A stretch of 64,000 bases of DNA, taken from assembly GCF_024498355.1 (NCBI RefSeq), contig NZ_CP101833.1:911001-975000 (forward strand), written 5' to 3'. Below the pieces are notes generated by a model. It saw nothing but the letters and a program-made list of their open reading frames with translations, ran no database searches and had not been told where the DNA came from. Positions within the stretch are counted from its first letter, which is position 1, and the number at the start of each line of letters is the position of its first letter. Both the position numbers and the translations under genes were made by a program. The stretch is from Bacillus pumilus (GTDB lineage: Bacteria > Bacillota > Bacilli > Bacillales > Bacillaceae). Below are positions 56,189-64,000 of the stretch, in pieces.

Positions 56189-57043
56189 TTATTGCTGCAG
56201 CGGCTTCATTGTTTCATCAAGGACTTCAAATGTATAGCCCTTTGCTTTTAGCTGTGTGATCAAACTATTTAAGTATTTTGCGGTAGCTGGCTGATCATGC
56301 ATTAATATGATTTTTGGTTCTTTCGGGTGTTTTGTCTCTAGCACTTGCAGCTGATTCAATACCTCTGGTACATATTTTGAGCTTTTATATTTCCAGTCAA
56401 GGCTATCAATTGTCCAATCCCAGTATATAAAGCCTTTTTGTTTTAAACGTGCTTTTTGCTGATCTGTTAAATTGGGGGAACTGCCATAAGGTGTTCTCAC
56501 AAGATGTGTATACTCACCTGTGACAGAAGCCAAAATGCGCTGATCTTCTTTCATCTCGTTTACTGGAGAATCACTTTTTTGATAAAAGCGTTTCACATCA
56601 TGCGTGATGCCATGAAGCCCTAATTGATGACCTTCTTGATGAAGCCTTTTAACAGCTGCTGGGTGTTCTTTGATCTGGGGCCCAAGCATAAAGAATGTAG
56701 CCTTCACTTGATGCGCTTTTAGCACATCTAACAGCTGATTTGATGTAGCAGTAGGACCATCATCAAAGGTTAAAAAGATCGTTTGATCCGTTACATGTTT
56801 GTTTGGATTGATCTTAAAATGTGCATCTAGTGTTTTCGGAGAATCATCTTTTGCTTTCAGACTTGTGCTTGTGTCTCGGAATTGACTGCTCGCAGACATT
56901 TCAGCCGGCTGGTCTGCTGCCTGCATATTGGTTTTAGACATATCCCAAATGAAAAAGAGGATCAGTGATAGAATCACTAAACCAATCGCCTTTGAGAGCA
57001 GCATCGTGTTTGAAGGTGTCTGTTTTTTCGTAACCCGTTGCAT
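56189..57043 (-). CDS. yheN: YheN, polysaccharide deacetylase
   Basis: A 284-residue NodB-family enzyme. A membrane anchor or signal segment (about 13-33) is followed by a polar linker and the deacetylase domain (about 85-280). FLTFDDGPT carries the catalytic and metal Asp pair, HGITHDVKRF the His ligands and RTPYGSSP the next motif. It probably deacetylates wall glycan at the outer face. ATG 57043. Same position as B. subtilis yheN. Confidence 0.92.
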   Translation of the reverse strand: MQRVTKKQTPSNTMLLSKAIGLVILSLILFFIWDMSKTNMQAADQPAEMSASSQFRDTSTSLKAKDDSPKTLDAHFKINPNKHVTDQTIFLTFDDGPTATSNQLLDVLKAHQVKATFFMLGPQIKEHPAAVKRLHQEGHQLGLHGITHDVKRFYQKSDSPVNEMKEDQRILASVTGEYTHLVRTPYGSSPNLTDQQKARLKQKGFIYWDWTIDSLDWKYKSSKYVPEVLNQLQVLETKHPKEPKIILMHDQPATAKYLNSLITQLKAKGYTFEVLDETMKPLQQ

Positions 57044-57339
57044 TACAATCGCTCCAATAAATCAAAAATTTGTGTCGAATCATGTAGTGGATTCTGTCTT
57101 TTTCCGCTGTTTTTTGTCGTGCTCATATGGAGTAAGTATACAGGAAAAAAGAGCCTATGAATATAGAAGATGCTAAAAAATTGGAATCTTTTTGGTTATG
57201 AATCTATATTTGTTACAATAGGAGGTTATCGATTTATGTTCGTATGAAATAATTCTGATTAATCATTGAAACGTTTACATTTATCCGCTAAGATAGCATC
57301 AGACTCAACCATTAAAGCAAAGCGAAGGGGAGATTCCAT

Positions 57340-58197
57340 ATGAAAATATTGTACAATGGAGATTTCATTGAAAAAAAAGATGCACATGTTGATATTGAGG
57401 ACAGAGGGTATCAATTTGGCGACGGAGTCTATGAGGTCATCCGTGTATACAATGGTACTTTGTTTACATTAAAAGAGCATACAGAGCGTTTGTTCAAGAG
57501 TGCAAAAGAAATCGGCATTCATCTGCAAGGTACAGTATCAGATATGGAAGAAAAACTAAAACAGTTAGTCGCTCACAATCAATTAACAGATGGCGGTGTG
57601 TATATTCAAGTCACTCGGGGTGTCGCACCTCGTAAACATCAATATGGTGATTCTCTCACTCCTCAAATCACGGCATATACGTTCCATGTGAAAAAACCTG
57701 TTCAAGAGCAGGCAGCTGGTGCAAAGGCCTTATTATCTGAGGATCTTCGCTGGTTAAGGTGTGATATTAAAAGTTTAAACCTGTTATATAACGTCATGGA
57801 GAAGCAGAAAGCGTCTGAAGCCGGTGCGTTTGAAGCGATTCTCATCAGAGACGGTTTTGTGACCGAGGGAACCTCCTCGAATGTATATGCCGTCATTGAT
57901 GGCGTAATTCGTACTCACCCAGCAAACAATCTCATTTTAAACGGCATTACCCGTAGAAAGCTGCTTGAGATATGTGAGGAAGAAGGATGCAGTGTCGAAG
58001 AAACCCGTATAAGCAAAGAAGAGCTACTGCGCGCGCAGGAAATTTTCATCAGTTCGACGACTGCTGAAGTCATTCCAATTGTTGAGATAGATGGTCAGCG
58101 AGTAGGGGAAGGCGTTCCAGGAGAGATCACGAAGCGTGTACAGGAAGGTTTCCAGAAAAAAATTAAACATGAAAGTGAAGCATCCATTTCTTCATAA
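57340..58197 (+). CDS. dat: Dat, D-alanine aminotransferase
   Basis: A 285-residue class IV PLP aminotransferase. [19 protein letters not shown] and the Schiff-base Lys in [11 protein letters not shown] (about residue 146) are typical; [11 protein letters not shown] binds the cofactor phosphate. It converts D-alanine and 2-oxoglutarate to pyruvate and D-glutamate for the cell wall. ATG 57340 after AAGGGGAG. A TGAAACGTTTACA dyad lies about 70 bp upstream, of unknown meaning. Its terminator abuts repeat copy 3. Confidence 0.95.
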   Translation: MKILYNGDFIEKKDAHVDIEDRGYQFGDGVYEVIRVYNGTLFTLKEHTERLFKSAKEIGIHLQGTVSDMEEKLKQLVAHNQLTDGGVYIQVTRGVAPRKHQYGDSLTPQITAYTFHVKKPVQEQAAGAKALLSEDLRWLRCDIKSLNLLYNVMEKQKASEAGAFEAILIRDGFVTEGTSSNVYAVIDGVIRTHPANNLILNGITRRKLLEICEEEGCSVEETRISKEELLRAQEIFISSTTAEVIPIVEIDGQRVGEGVPGEITKRVQEGFQKKIKHESEASISS

Positions 58198-58199
58198 AG

Positions 58200-58230
58200 A
58201 AAAAGGCTGTAAACCAACGTTTACAGCCTT
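58200..58230 (+). terminator. dat terminator stem without a long T tract
   Basis: AAGGCTGTAAA / TTTACAGCCTT perfect 11-bp stem after the dat stop. Only the stem's own TT follows before repeat copy 3 begins at 58231. Confidence 0.7.
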
Positions 58231-58390
58231 CAGCGTGTAGACAAACCCTCGCATTCTGTGTCAGTCCTGCGTGCCGGTGCTCACGAATGTCAAATTCGCT
58301 CCGCTCTTCGTCCTTCCTAAACTGCAAAGCTTTTCTATCACGCTGAAAGAAGACAAAGGGCTAAAATCAAGATCATTTTAGCCCTTTGTC
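58231..58390 (+). repeat. Interspersed repeat, copy 3 of 3
   Basis: Core 58231-58345 (115 bp) between imperfect inverted-repeat ends CAGCGTGTAGAC and TCTATCACGCTG; hairpin GACAAAGGGCTAAAAT / ATTTTAGCCCTTTGTC to 58390. One A is missing from the link (GAAAGAAG). AACAATCTGA follows as in copy 2. On the minus strand the hairpin would end the convergent nhaX-like gene. Confidence 0.9.
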
Positions 58391-58401
58391 AACAATCTGA
58401 T

Positions 58402-58908
58402 TTATTTCACAATAAGCACAGGTATATCTGAATTTGATGATAACTTTTCGCTCACACTGCCAAATAGCATTTTTTTTAATCTGCTTTGGTCACGTGCTCC
58501 CATGACGATGAGGTCTGCTGATATCTCTTCAGCATATTCGATAATGGCTTCTGCGGGCTCCCCCTCAACAATTTCAATGGCAGCTTCAAACTGCTCCTCA
58601 TTTAAAAGCATCCTCGCTTCCGTAACGACCTCTTCTGTATGGTCTTCAAAGATCAAGGGACTTTGCTGTTCGGCATGAGGTACATACACAGGGGGTGTTT
58701 GAAGGTCTGCCATGCCGCCCCCGATATAAGCCCCGCCAGTCATTGGGCGTGGTGCATCAAACACCTGTCTGCTTGATTTGCCATCATGTGCATAGGCAAC
58801 GGTCAGCTTGGCATGCAAGGTTTTGGATAAAGCGATTGCCTTCTTTAATGCTTTCTTACTGTCTTCATGTCCATCAAACGCAACGACCATCCGATCAGCT
58901 TGAAACAA
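58402..58908 (-). CDS. nhaX: NhaX, UspA-family universal stress protein
   Basis: A 168-residue UspA-fold protein. VVAFDGHEDSKKAL at the N-terminus and the ATP-binding loop MGARDQSRLKKMLFGSVSEKL near the C-terminus (GxxGxxxS-like) are typical. A Gly/Pro-rich insert lies at about 55-75. TTG 58908 is nine bases after AAAGGA and gives the usual start; the frame extends to TTG 58926 as an alternative. B. subtilis nhaX (yheK) lies here, but the transporter gene nhaC between dat and nhaX is missing. Confidence 0.85.
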   Translation of the reverse strand: MFQADRMVVAFDGHEDSKKALKKAIALSKTLHAKLTVAYAHDGKSSRQVFDAPRPMTGGAYIGGGMADLQTPPVYVPHAEQQSPLIFEDHTEEVVTEARMLLNEEQFEAAIEIVEGEPAEAIIEYAEEISADLIVMGARDQSRLKKMLFGSVSEKLSSNSDIPVLIVK

Positions 58909-59026
58909 TGTCCTCATTCCTTTCAAAAGGAGTCTTTACACTCATGGTATACCCGTTATCATAAAAAGATACACATAAAGGCGATTGTATTTTTGTTAGA
59001 AAATTTCATTTATTGAAAAATATTTA

Positions 59027-59054
59027 TTGACAAAATGGTGACAGCCACTATAAG
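59027..59054 (+). promoter_or_regulatory. Promoter of the 34-residue Cys peptide gene
   Basis: TTGACA (59027-59032), a 16-bp spacer and TATAAG (59049-59054), 37 bp before the start codon. Confidence 0.65.
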
Positions 59055-59091
59055 ATAAAAAAAGATTCAAGAGCCAAAAGGAGGAAATGTC

Positions 59092-59196
59092 ATGTGCAAC
59101 AGTGGAAGAATGAAATCAAACTGCATGAATGGGTTGATTCACGTGACAAATACACCTTCATTGGTCATTGAAAAGGAACCATTATGTTCCAATTGA
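59092..59196 (+). CDS. 34-residue Cys-containing peptide, unknown
   Basis: ATG 59092 follows AAAAGGAGG with ideal spacing and opens 34 codons (MCNSGRMKSNCMNGL then IHVTNTPSLV and IEKEPLCSN). Cys residues are at 2, 11 and 32. It has a near-consensus promoter and a perfect-stem terminator, so it is a complete transcription unit. There is no signal peptide or membrane segment. B. subtilis has yheJ near here, but I cannot show relatedness. It could be a small metal-binding or signalling protein; that is speculation. Confidence 0.7.
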   Translation: MCNSGRMKSNCMNGLIHVTNTPSLVIEKEPLCSN

Positions 59197-59207
59197 TCGG
59201 ATGAATC

Positions 59208-59245
59208 AAGGCGTATGTTGCGTATTTGTCAACATGCGCCTTTTT
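59208..59245 (+). terminator. Terminator of the 34-residue peptide gene
   Basis: AAGGCGTATGTTG / CAACATGCGCCTT stem (12 of 13 paired) followed by TTTTTA. Confidence 0.85.
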
Positions 59246-59254
59246 ATCATGTAT

Positions 59255-59295
59255 AAAAGAGGCGTACCAGTCAGCTGGTTGCCTCTTTTTTTGTT
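59255..59295. terminator. Second, tandem terminator hairpin
   Basis: AAAAGAGGCG-ACCAG pairs with CTGGT-GCCTCTTTT and runs into seven T residues. It lies just 10 bp beyond the previous terminator. Confidence 0.8.
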
Positions 59296-59362
59296 GTATT
59301 CATTTCGTTTCCCGAAATAAAAGTATGAATATCAACAATTAAATGAAGAGGAGTGAAAGCAT

Positions 59363-59446
59363 GTGAACATGCCAAAAGCAAGACAAATGACAAAAGCTCA
59401 AAAAACGAAACAAGGTGACAGCCAGGAAAATATAGAAAGCGGCTAG
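59363..59446 (+). CDS. Possible 27-residue basic peptide upstream of yheI
   Basis: GTG 59363 lies eight bases after GAAGAGGAG and opens 27 codons (MNMPKARQMTKAQKTK then QGDSQENIESG). yheI starts 21 bp after its stop codon. The sequence is Lys/Gln-rich, with no hydrophobic stretch, and somewhat resembles small acid-soluble spore proteins in composition. ATG 59369 is an alternative start. It would be the first gene of the yheI-yheH operon. No homology is known to me. Confidence 0.45.
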   Translation: MNMPKARQMTKAQKTKQGDSQENIESG

Positions 59447-59466
59447 CTTTAAAAGGAGAGACGAAC

Positions 59467-61224
59467 ATGTTTTCAGTATTTGCAAAATTAGGCTGGTTCT
59501 TTAAACAAGAGTGGAGGCGATATACGATCGCCATTACGCTGCTGCTCATTGTGAATGTGCTTGAAATGCTGCCGCCAAGGTATCTTGGGCAGGCAGTTGA
59601 TGACATTCGTTCTGGTCAATTTACCACATCTAGTATTGTGTTTTATGTGACTATTTTTTGTTTACTTGGTGTCTTCGTCTATACGCTGACATATTTTTGG
59701 ATGTATCAGTTATTTGGCGGCGCGAATGTCATGGAGCGTGTGATGCGCGGAAAATTAATGCGTCACTTACTTAAGATGACACCAACCTTTTATGAAAAGA
59801 AAAAAACCGGCAACTTAATGGCCTTAGGTACAAACGATTTGAATGCTGTTGCCTTAACGACAGGCTTTGGTGTTCTGACATTGGTTGATTCCACTGCTTA
59901 TATGCTGATGATCTTTTTTACGATGGGGCTGACGATTAGCTGGAAATTAACCTTAATGGCGATTATTCCCATGCCGCTGATGGCGATCTTGATTGCGTTT
60001 TATGGCAGCAAGATTCATGCGCGCTTTACAGTCGCTCAAGATGCATTTGGTGATATGAACGATCGTGTACTGGAATCAGTGGCCGGCGTTCGGGTCATCC
60101 GGTCTTTTGTACAGGAGAAACAAGATGTCGAACGCTTTCGCCAAATGACAGATGATGTATTCCAAAAAAACATGCGAGTGGCGATCATTGATTCATTGTT
60201 TGAGCCGACAGTGAAATTGCTTGTGGGCATCAGTTACTTAATCGGAATTGGCTATGGAGCATATCTTGTGTTTCAAAGTGATTTAACGATTGGTGAACTT
60301 GTTGCATTTAACGTCTATCTTGGGATGATGATCTGGCCAATGTTTGCGATCGGTGAGTTGATTAATATCATGCAAAGAGGAAATGCGTCGTTAGATCGGT
60401 TGAATCATACCCTCAGCTATAAGCCGGATGTAACAGACACAGCTCAGCCAAAAGCATTACAAGAGCCTGGCGATATTCAATTTGATCATGTGACGTTCAG
60501 ATATCCAACTTCGTCTAAAGATAATTTAGTCGATGTGTCCTTTACTGTCCGAAAAGGGCAAACGATTGGCATTACAGGGAAAACAGGAAGCGGCAAGACA
60601 ACAATTGTGAAACAGCTCCTGCGGCAGTACCCGCCAGGTGATGGACAAATACGCTTATCAGGTGTTCCGATCCAAGACACTGAATTGGATCAGCTATTTC
60701 AATGGATCGGTTATGTACCTCAGGATCATATCCTTTTCTCAAAAAGTGTAGAAGAGAATATGCGCTTTGGTCATATGGAAGCGAAACAAAATGAATTAGC
60801 ACAAGCCATCAAAGACGCTTACTTTGAAAAGGATTTACGACTGTTGCCAGAAGGCCTCGAAACAATGGTTGGGGAAAAAGGCGTGGCGCTGTCAGGCGGT
60901 CAAAAGCAGCGAATTTCCATCGCACGTGCTTTATTAATTGATCCCGACATTTTGATTTTGGATGACTCTCTATCTGCGGTTGATGCGAAAACAGAAACCG
61001 CTATTTTAGAAAATTTAAGACAAAACCGTCATGGAAAAACGACGTTTATTACGACACATCGTCTATCAGCTGTTGAGCATGCTGATCTCATTCTTGTCAT
61101 GGAAGAGGGACGCATCGTCCAAAAGGGAACTCACCAAGAGCTCATTCAGCAAGATGGATGGTACAAAGAACAATTTCTGCGTCAGCAGCTGACAAATCAG
61201 CTGGAAGGAGGGGATGAGGCATGA
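59467..61224 (+). CDS. yheI: YheI, ABC multidrug exporter half (heterodimer with YheH)
   Basis: A 585-residue ABC half-transporter: six membrane segments (about 1-310) and an ATPase domain (340-575). Walker A is GKTGSGKTT and the signature LSGGQKQ. The Walker B region reads LILDDSLSAVD, with Asp where the catalytic Glu should be, so this subunit contributes the degenerate ATP site. In B. subtilis YheI/YheH expels drugs and influences KinA at sporulation onset. ATG 59467 after AAAAGGAGAG. Confidence 0.95.
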   Translation: MFSVFAKLGWFFKQEWRRYTIAITLLLIVNVLEMLPPRYLGQAVDDIRSGQFTTSSIVFYVTIFCLLGVFVYTLTYFWMYQLFGGANVMERVMRGKLMRHLLKMTPTFYEKKKTGNLMALGTNDLNAVALTTGFGVLTLVDSTAYMLMIFFTMGLTISWKLTLMAIIPMPLMAILIAFYGSKIHARFTVAQDAFGDMNDRVLESVAGVRVIRSFVQEKQDVERFRQMTDDVFQKNMRVAIIDSLFEPTVKLLVGISYLIGIGYGAYLVFQSDLTIGELVAFNVYLGMMIWPMFAIGELINIMQRGNASLDRLNHTLSYKPDVTDTAQPKALQEPGDIQFDHVTFRYPTSSKDNLVDVSFTVRKGQTIGITGKTGSGKTTIVKQLLRQYPPGDGQIRLSGVPIQDTELDQLFQWIGYVPQDHILFSKSVEENMRFGHMEAKQNELAQAIKDAYFEKDLRLLPEGLETMVGEKGVALSGGQKQRISIARALLIDPDILILDDSLSAVDAKTETAILENLRQNRHGKTTFITTHRLSAVEHADLILVMEEGRIVQKGTHQELIQQDGWYKEQFLRQQLTNQLEGGDEA

Positions 61225-63236
61225 CAACAGGAAGAAGACTCCTTGCCTATGCACTCCTATATAAGAAAGTACTGTCTATTGCCTTGATCTTTCTGATCAT
61301 TGCCGTGGGTGCTGAGCTGACAGGACCATTTATTGGGAAGAAAATGATTGATGATCATATTTTAGGTGTCGAAAAACAGTATGTCGAGGTAAATGAAAAA
61401 ACAGATGAAACGGTTTATTACCAAGGAAATAACTATATACGAAGTGATCGATTAAAGAATGAAAATGAAGCTGGAAAGCAAATCAATGTGGTGCAAGTCG
61501 GGTTCGGTTACTACTTTGTGAATGAGCCGATTCGTTTTGATGGAAACCGGACGATATCGGGAAATCAGCTTACCATTGAAAATGGGAACGAGCGCAAAAC
61601 CTATGATGTACAGCGTTTATCAAAAGAGGAAATATTCGCTTTTTATCAGCCTGAAATTAGTGGTTTGATACAGCTTGTTCTATTTTATCTAGGGCTGCTC
61701 GTCATTGCGATCTTCTTTCAGTATGGGCAGCATTATTTGCTCCAGCGGATTGCAAATCGTATTATCCAAAAAATGAGGGTAGACATATTTAAGCATATTC
61801 AAACGTTGCCCATTCAGTATTTTGATAATTTACCGGCTGGAAAAGTAGTAGCACGGATCACGAATGACACGGAAACCATCCGTGATTTATATGTAACTGT
61901 CCTCGCTAATTTCGTGACCAGTGCCATTTACATGATTGGAATTTATATCGCCATGTTTTTATTAAATGTGAAGCTGGCACTCATTTGTTTGGTAGCTGTA
62001 CCGATTATTTTCCTATGGTCAATGACTTACCGGAAATTTGCATCAGTATACAATCACCGCATTCGTTCTATTATCAGTGAAATCAATGCAAAACTAAATG
62101 AAGCAATTCAAGGGATGACGATTATTCAAGCATTTCGCCATGAAAAAGCGACGAAAGAAGAATTCGATGAGCTGAATAACAATCACTTTCGATATCAGCG
62201 AAAAATGCTTCATTTAAATTCACTCCTTTCACATAACTTGGTGAACCTGCTGCGTAATTTAGCGTATGTTGCGCTCATTTGGTACTTTGGCGGCGCGTCA
62301 TTAGGTGCGTCTGGCATTGTGTCCATTGGCGTACTCTATGCATTTGTCGATTATTTAAATCGATTGTTTCAGCCGATTACAGGCATTGTGAACCAATTTT
62401 CTAGATTGGAATTAGCAAGGGTTTCATCGGAAAGGGTCTTCCGATTATTAGATGAGCCAGGAACAAAAGTGGAAGAACCTGATCAGAAGAAAATGGAGGG
62501 GTACGTTCAGTTTCAAGATGTAACCTTCGCTTATAATGAAGGGAATAACGTACTAAAGAACATTACGTTTGAAGCAAAAAAGGGCCAAACAGTTGCACTT
62601 GTGGGGCATACAGGTTCAGGAAAAAGCTCGATCATGAACTTGCTGCTCCGTTTTTATGACATCCAACAGGGAGATATTCTCATTGATGGAGAAAGTATTT
62701 ATCATCAGTCGCGCCAAACTTTGCGTAAACAAATGGGCATTGTTCTGCAAGATCCTTATTTATTTTCTGGAACGATTGCATCCAATGTCAGCTTAGGGAA
62801 CGAAGACATCAAAAGAGAAACCATTGAATCCTCATTAAAGCAAGTAGGCGCAGCAGAGTTATTGAGGCACCTTCCACAAGGCTTTGATGAACCAGTGGTT
62901 GAAAAGGGAAGTACCCTCTCTTCAGGGGAACGTCAGTTGATTTCATTTGCCCGCGCACTGGCGTACGATCCAGCGATCTTAATTTTAGATGAAGCAACCG
63001 CCAACATCGATACAGAAACAGAGGCCATCATTCAGCGGGCGCTTGATGTAGTCAAAGAAGGACGAACCACCTTTGTTATTGCTCACCGATTATCCACCAT
63101 TAAGAAAGCCGATATGATTTTGGTGTTAGAAAAAGGTGAAATTGTCGAGCGAGGCAGCCATGAACAACTCATGGAGCAAGGTGGGCTGTATGCGCAAATG
63201 TACGAACTGCAAAAAGGTGCTCTTGCAAGCAGCTAA
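61221..63236 (+). CDS. yheH: YheH, ABC multidrug exporter half with extracellular insert
   Basis: A 671-residue ABC half-transporter. Between the first two membrane segments lies an insert of about 100 residues (about 40-145) typical of YheH. The ATPase domain (about 420-660) has Walker A GHTGSGKSS, signature LSSGERQ and a full Walker B with Glu (LILDEATANID), the catalytic partner for the degenerate YheI. Its ATG overlaps the yheI stop codon (ATGA), so translation is coupled. Confidence 0.95.
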   Translation: MTTGRRLLAYALLYKKVLSIALIFLIIAVGAELTGPFIGKKMIDDHILGVEKQYVEVNEKTDETVYYQGNNYIRSDRLKNENEAGKQINVVQVGFGYYFVNEPIRFDGNRTISGNQLTIENGNERKTYDVQRLSKEEIFAFYQPEISGLIQLVLFYLGLLVIAIFFQYGQHYLLQRIANRIIQKMRVDIFKHIQTLPIQYFDNLPAGKVVARITNDTETIRDLYVTVLANFVTSAIYMIGIYIAMFLLNVKLALICLVAVPIIFLWSMTYRKFASVYNHRIRSIISEINAKLNEAIQGMTIIQAFRHEKATKEEFDELNNNHFRYQRKMLHLNSLLSHNLVNLLRNLAYVALIWYFGGASLGASGIVSIGVLYAFVDYLNRLFQPITGIVNQFSRLELARVSSERVFRLLDEPGTKVEEPDQKKMEGYVQFQDVTFAYNEGNNVLKNITFEAKKGQTVALVGHTGSGKSSIMNLLLRFYDIQQGDILIDGESIYHQSRQTLRKQMGIVLQDPYLFSGTIASNVSLGNEDIKRETIESSLKQVGAAELLRHLPQGFDEPVVEKGSTLSSGERQLISFARALAYDPAILILDEATANIDTETEAIIQRALDVVKEGRTTFVIAHRLSTIKKADMILVLEKGEIVERGSHEQLMEQGGLYAQMYELQKGALASS

Positions 63237-63258
63237 AATGAATAGCCGAAGGAAGTAG

Positions 63259-63291
63259 AAAAAGAGCCTCTTTCATGCGAAAGGGGCTCTT
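63259..63291. terminator. Terminator after yheH
   Basis: AAGAGCCTCTTT / AAAGGGGCTCTT hairpin 23 bp after the yheH stop. The T tail on the plus strand is weak. Confidence 0.65.
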
Positions 63292-63362
63292 ATGATTCGA
63301 GGATTTATTTCTCATTACCTCGACTTTTTACCGGTTGTATATGGTTTGCACGGGCTACATGA

Positions 63363-63980
63363 TCAATAAGCGATGCCGACTCGCTGATGCATAAATTCCT
63401 TCGAATTTAACTGTTGATATAAAAAGTGGGCGGTATCTTCAACTGAAATTTTCTTTCCGTCTATAGGGAGAAAATCTTTTTCATAGCGATATGACCGTGT
63501 CACTTCTCCATCTGGTAAATAGGTTGGACAAATAATGGTCCAATCTAGTTCAGTTGATTGTAGGATTTCATACGCCTTGGCATGCTCTTTAGCTGCTCGG
63601 GAAGTGGTTCGCCTTGATTCACTTGTTTCAAAGCGGTAAAGCTCCGGCTGCTGCCTTGCTTTTAAGATCCCCGCCGTGCCAATCGTAATAATTCTTGATG
63701 TATTTGTTTGCTTCATGGCTTGTACGATATGTGCCATTGAAACAGATAATGTATCATCACCATCTGTTGATAGACAGCTCACAACAATATCTGATCCTTT
63801 GATCGTCTCAAGCACATCTTCTTGATTTCTTGAATTGCCGGTGACTTGAAACATACCCGCAAGCATTCCTTCCCGGTTTGTCCGAATCAATGAACGAACC
63901 AAGTAACGATCATCTACTTGAACGAAACGAAGAAATGCTTGTCCTACACGTCCATGAGCACCGAAAAGAGCTATTTTCAT
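63363..63980 (-). CDS. yheG: YheG, NAD(P)-binding atypical SDR protein
   Basis: A 205-residue Rossmann-fold protein. The dinucleotide motif is LFGAHGRVGQAFLRF (about residues 4-18). ITIGTAGIL and DWTIICPTYLPDGEVT are conserved blocks of NmrA-like/NAD-dependent epimerase relatives. There is no obvious catalytic Tyr-Lys pair, so it may be a redox sensor or flavin-reductase-like enzyme. ATG 63980, at the right edge but complete. Same position as B. subtilis yheG. Confidence 0.88.
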   Translation of the reverse strand: MKIALFGAHGRVGQAFLRFVQVDDRYLVRSLIRTNREGMLAGMFQVTGNSRNQEDVLETIKGSDIVVSCLSTDGDDTLSVSMAHIVQAMKQTNTSRIITIGTAGILKARQQPELYRFETSESRRTTSRAAKEHAKAYEILQSTELDWTIICPTYLPDGEVTRSYRYEKDFLPIDGKKISVEDTAHFLYQQLNSKEFMHQRVGIAY

Positions 63981-64000
63981 CTGTTCGATCCCTCCACTAC

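Noticed and set aside
57220..57250. Three-codon frame after AGGAGG upstream of dat
   Set aside because: Only ATG-TTC-GTA-TGA; too short to call, and no stalling motif is visible.
57265..57285. TGAAACGTTTACA dyad upstream of dat as a cre site
   Set aside because: Spacing is one base short of the cre consensus and a central position mismatches; left as an unexplained dyad.

Overview
The window reads as a chromosomal segment of a Bacillus of the pumilus group (B. pumilus, B. safensis or B. altitudinis). Gene content and order follow the B. subtilis 168 block from prkA-yhbH through yhc, glp, yhd and sigM to yheG almost step by step. Shine-Dalgarno sequences are strong (AAAGGAGG type), and TTG and GTG starts are common. 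I saw no rRNA, tRNA, CRISPR array, insertion sequence or prophage block. The species assignment is inference from synteny, not from a search.

Layout. 1-6370: prkA (3' part), yhbH, the yhbJ-yhcA-yhcB-yhcC efflux-type cluster (its usual MarR gene yhbI is missing) and cspB. 6582-11000: diguanylate cyclase dgcK, a decayed small gene, spore genes yhcN and yhcQ, and a membrane metallopeptidase. 11063-14443: a large CheB/CheR/PAS/histidine-kinase hybrid sitting between yhcQ and yhcR. 14530-22000: nuclease yhcR, sortase yhcS, yhcT, yhcU, yhcW, yhcX. 22040-27260: accessory genes (secreted protein, VOC protein, AEC transporter, PucR regulator) and aminotransferase yhxA. 27440-34230: the glycerol regulon glpP-glpFK-glpD with two GlpP-type leader terminators, then pgcA. 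34369-37089: the yhcY-yhcZ two-component system, yhdB, yhdC. 37296-40746: katA, nsrR and hmp with readable PerR and NsrR operators. 40823-44825: spoVR, phoA, lytE. 45155-47183: a scrap of an amino-acid permease, then the sigM-yhdL-yhdK operon. 47568-56149: plsC, the two CorC-type transporters yhdP and yhdT with a MerR regulator, a LexA-box gene, two crcB genes, yhdW, yhdX, yhdY and srtN. 56189-63980: yheN, dat, nhaX, two tiny genes, the heterodimeric ABC exporter yheI-yheH and yheG.

How the parts work together. Several stress circuits can be read from DNA: PerR over katA, NsrR over hmp, LexA over an orphan phage-type regulator, and SigM with its anti-sigma pair. Glycerol uptake, phosphorylation and oxidation are controlled by GlpP antitermination plus a cre site. 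Cell-surface functions (YhcR/YhcS, LytE, PhoA, YheN) are scattered through the window.

Most notable unexplained structure. A roughly 160-bp element with inverted-repeat ends and a terminal hairpin occurs three times (37118, 44860, 58231), each time abutting the 3' side of a terminator hairpin. In the two CorC paralogues a 10-bp-stem hairpin lies between the Shine-Dalgarno sequence and the start codon. YhcR ends without a sorting signal although its sortase gene is intact next door.
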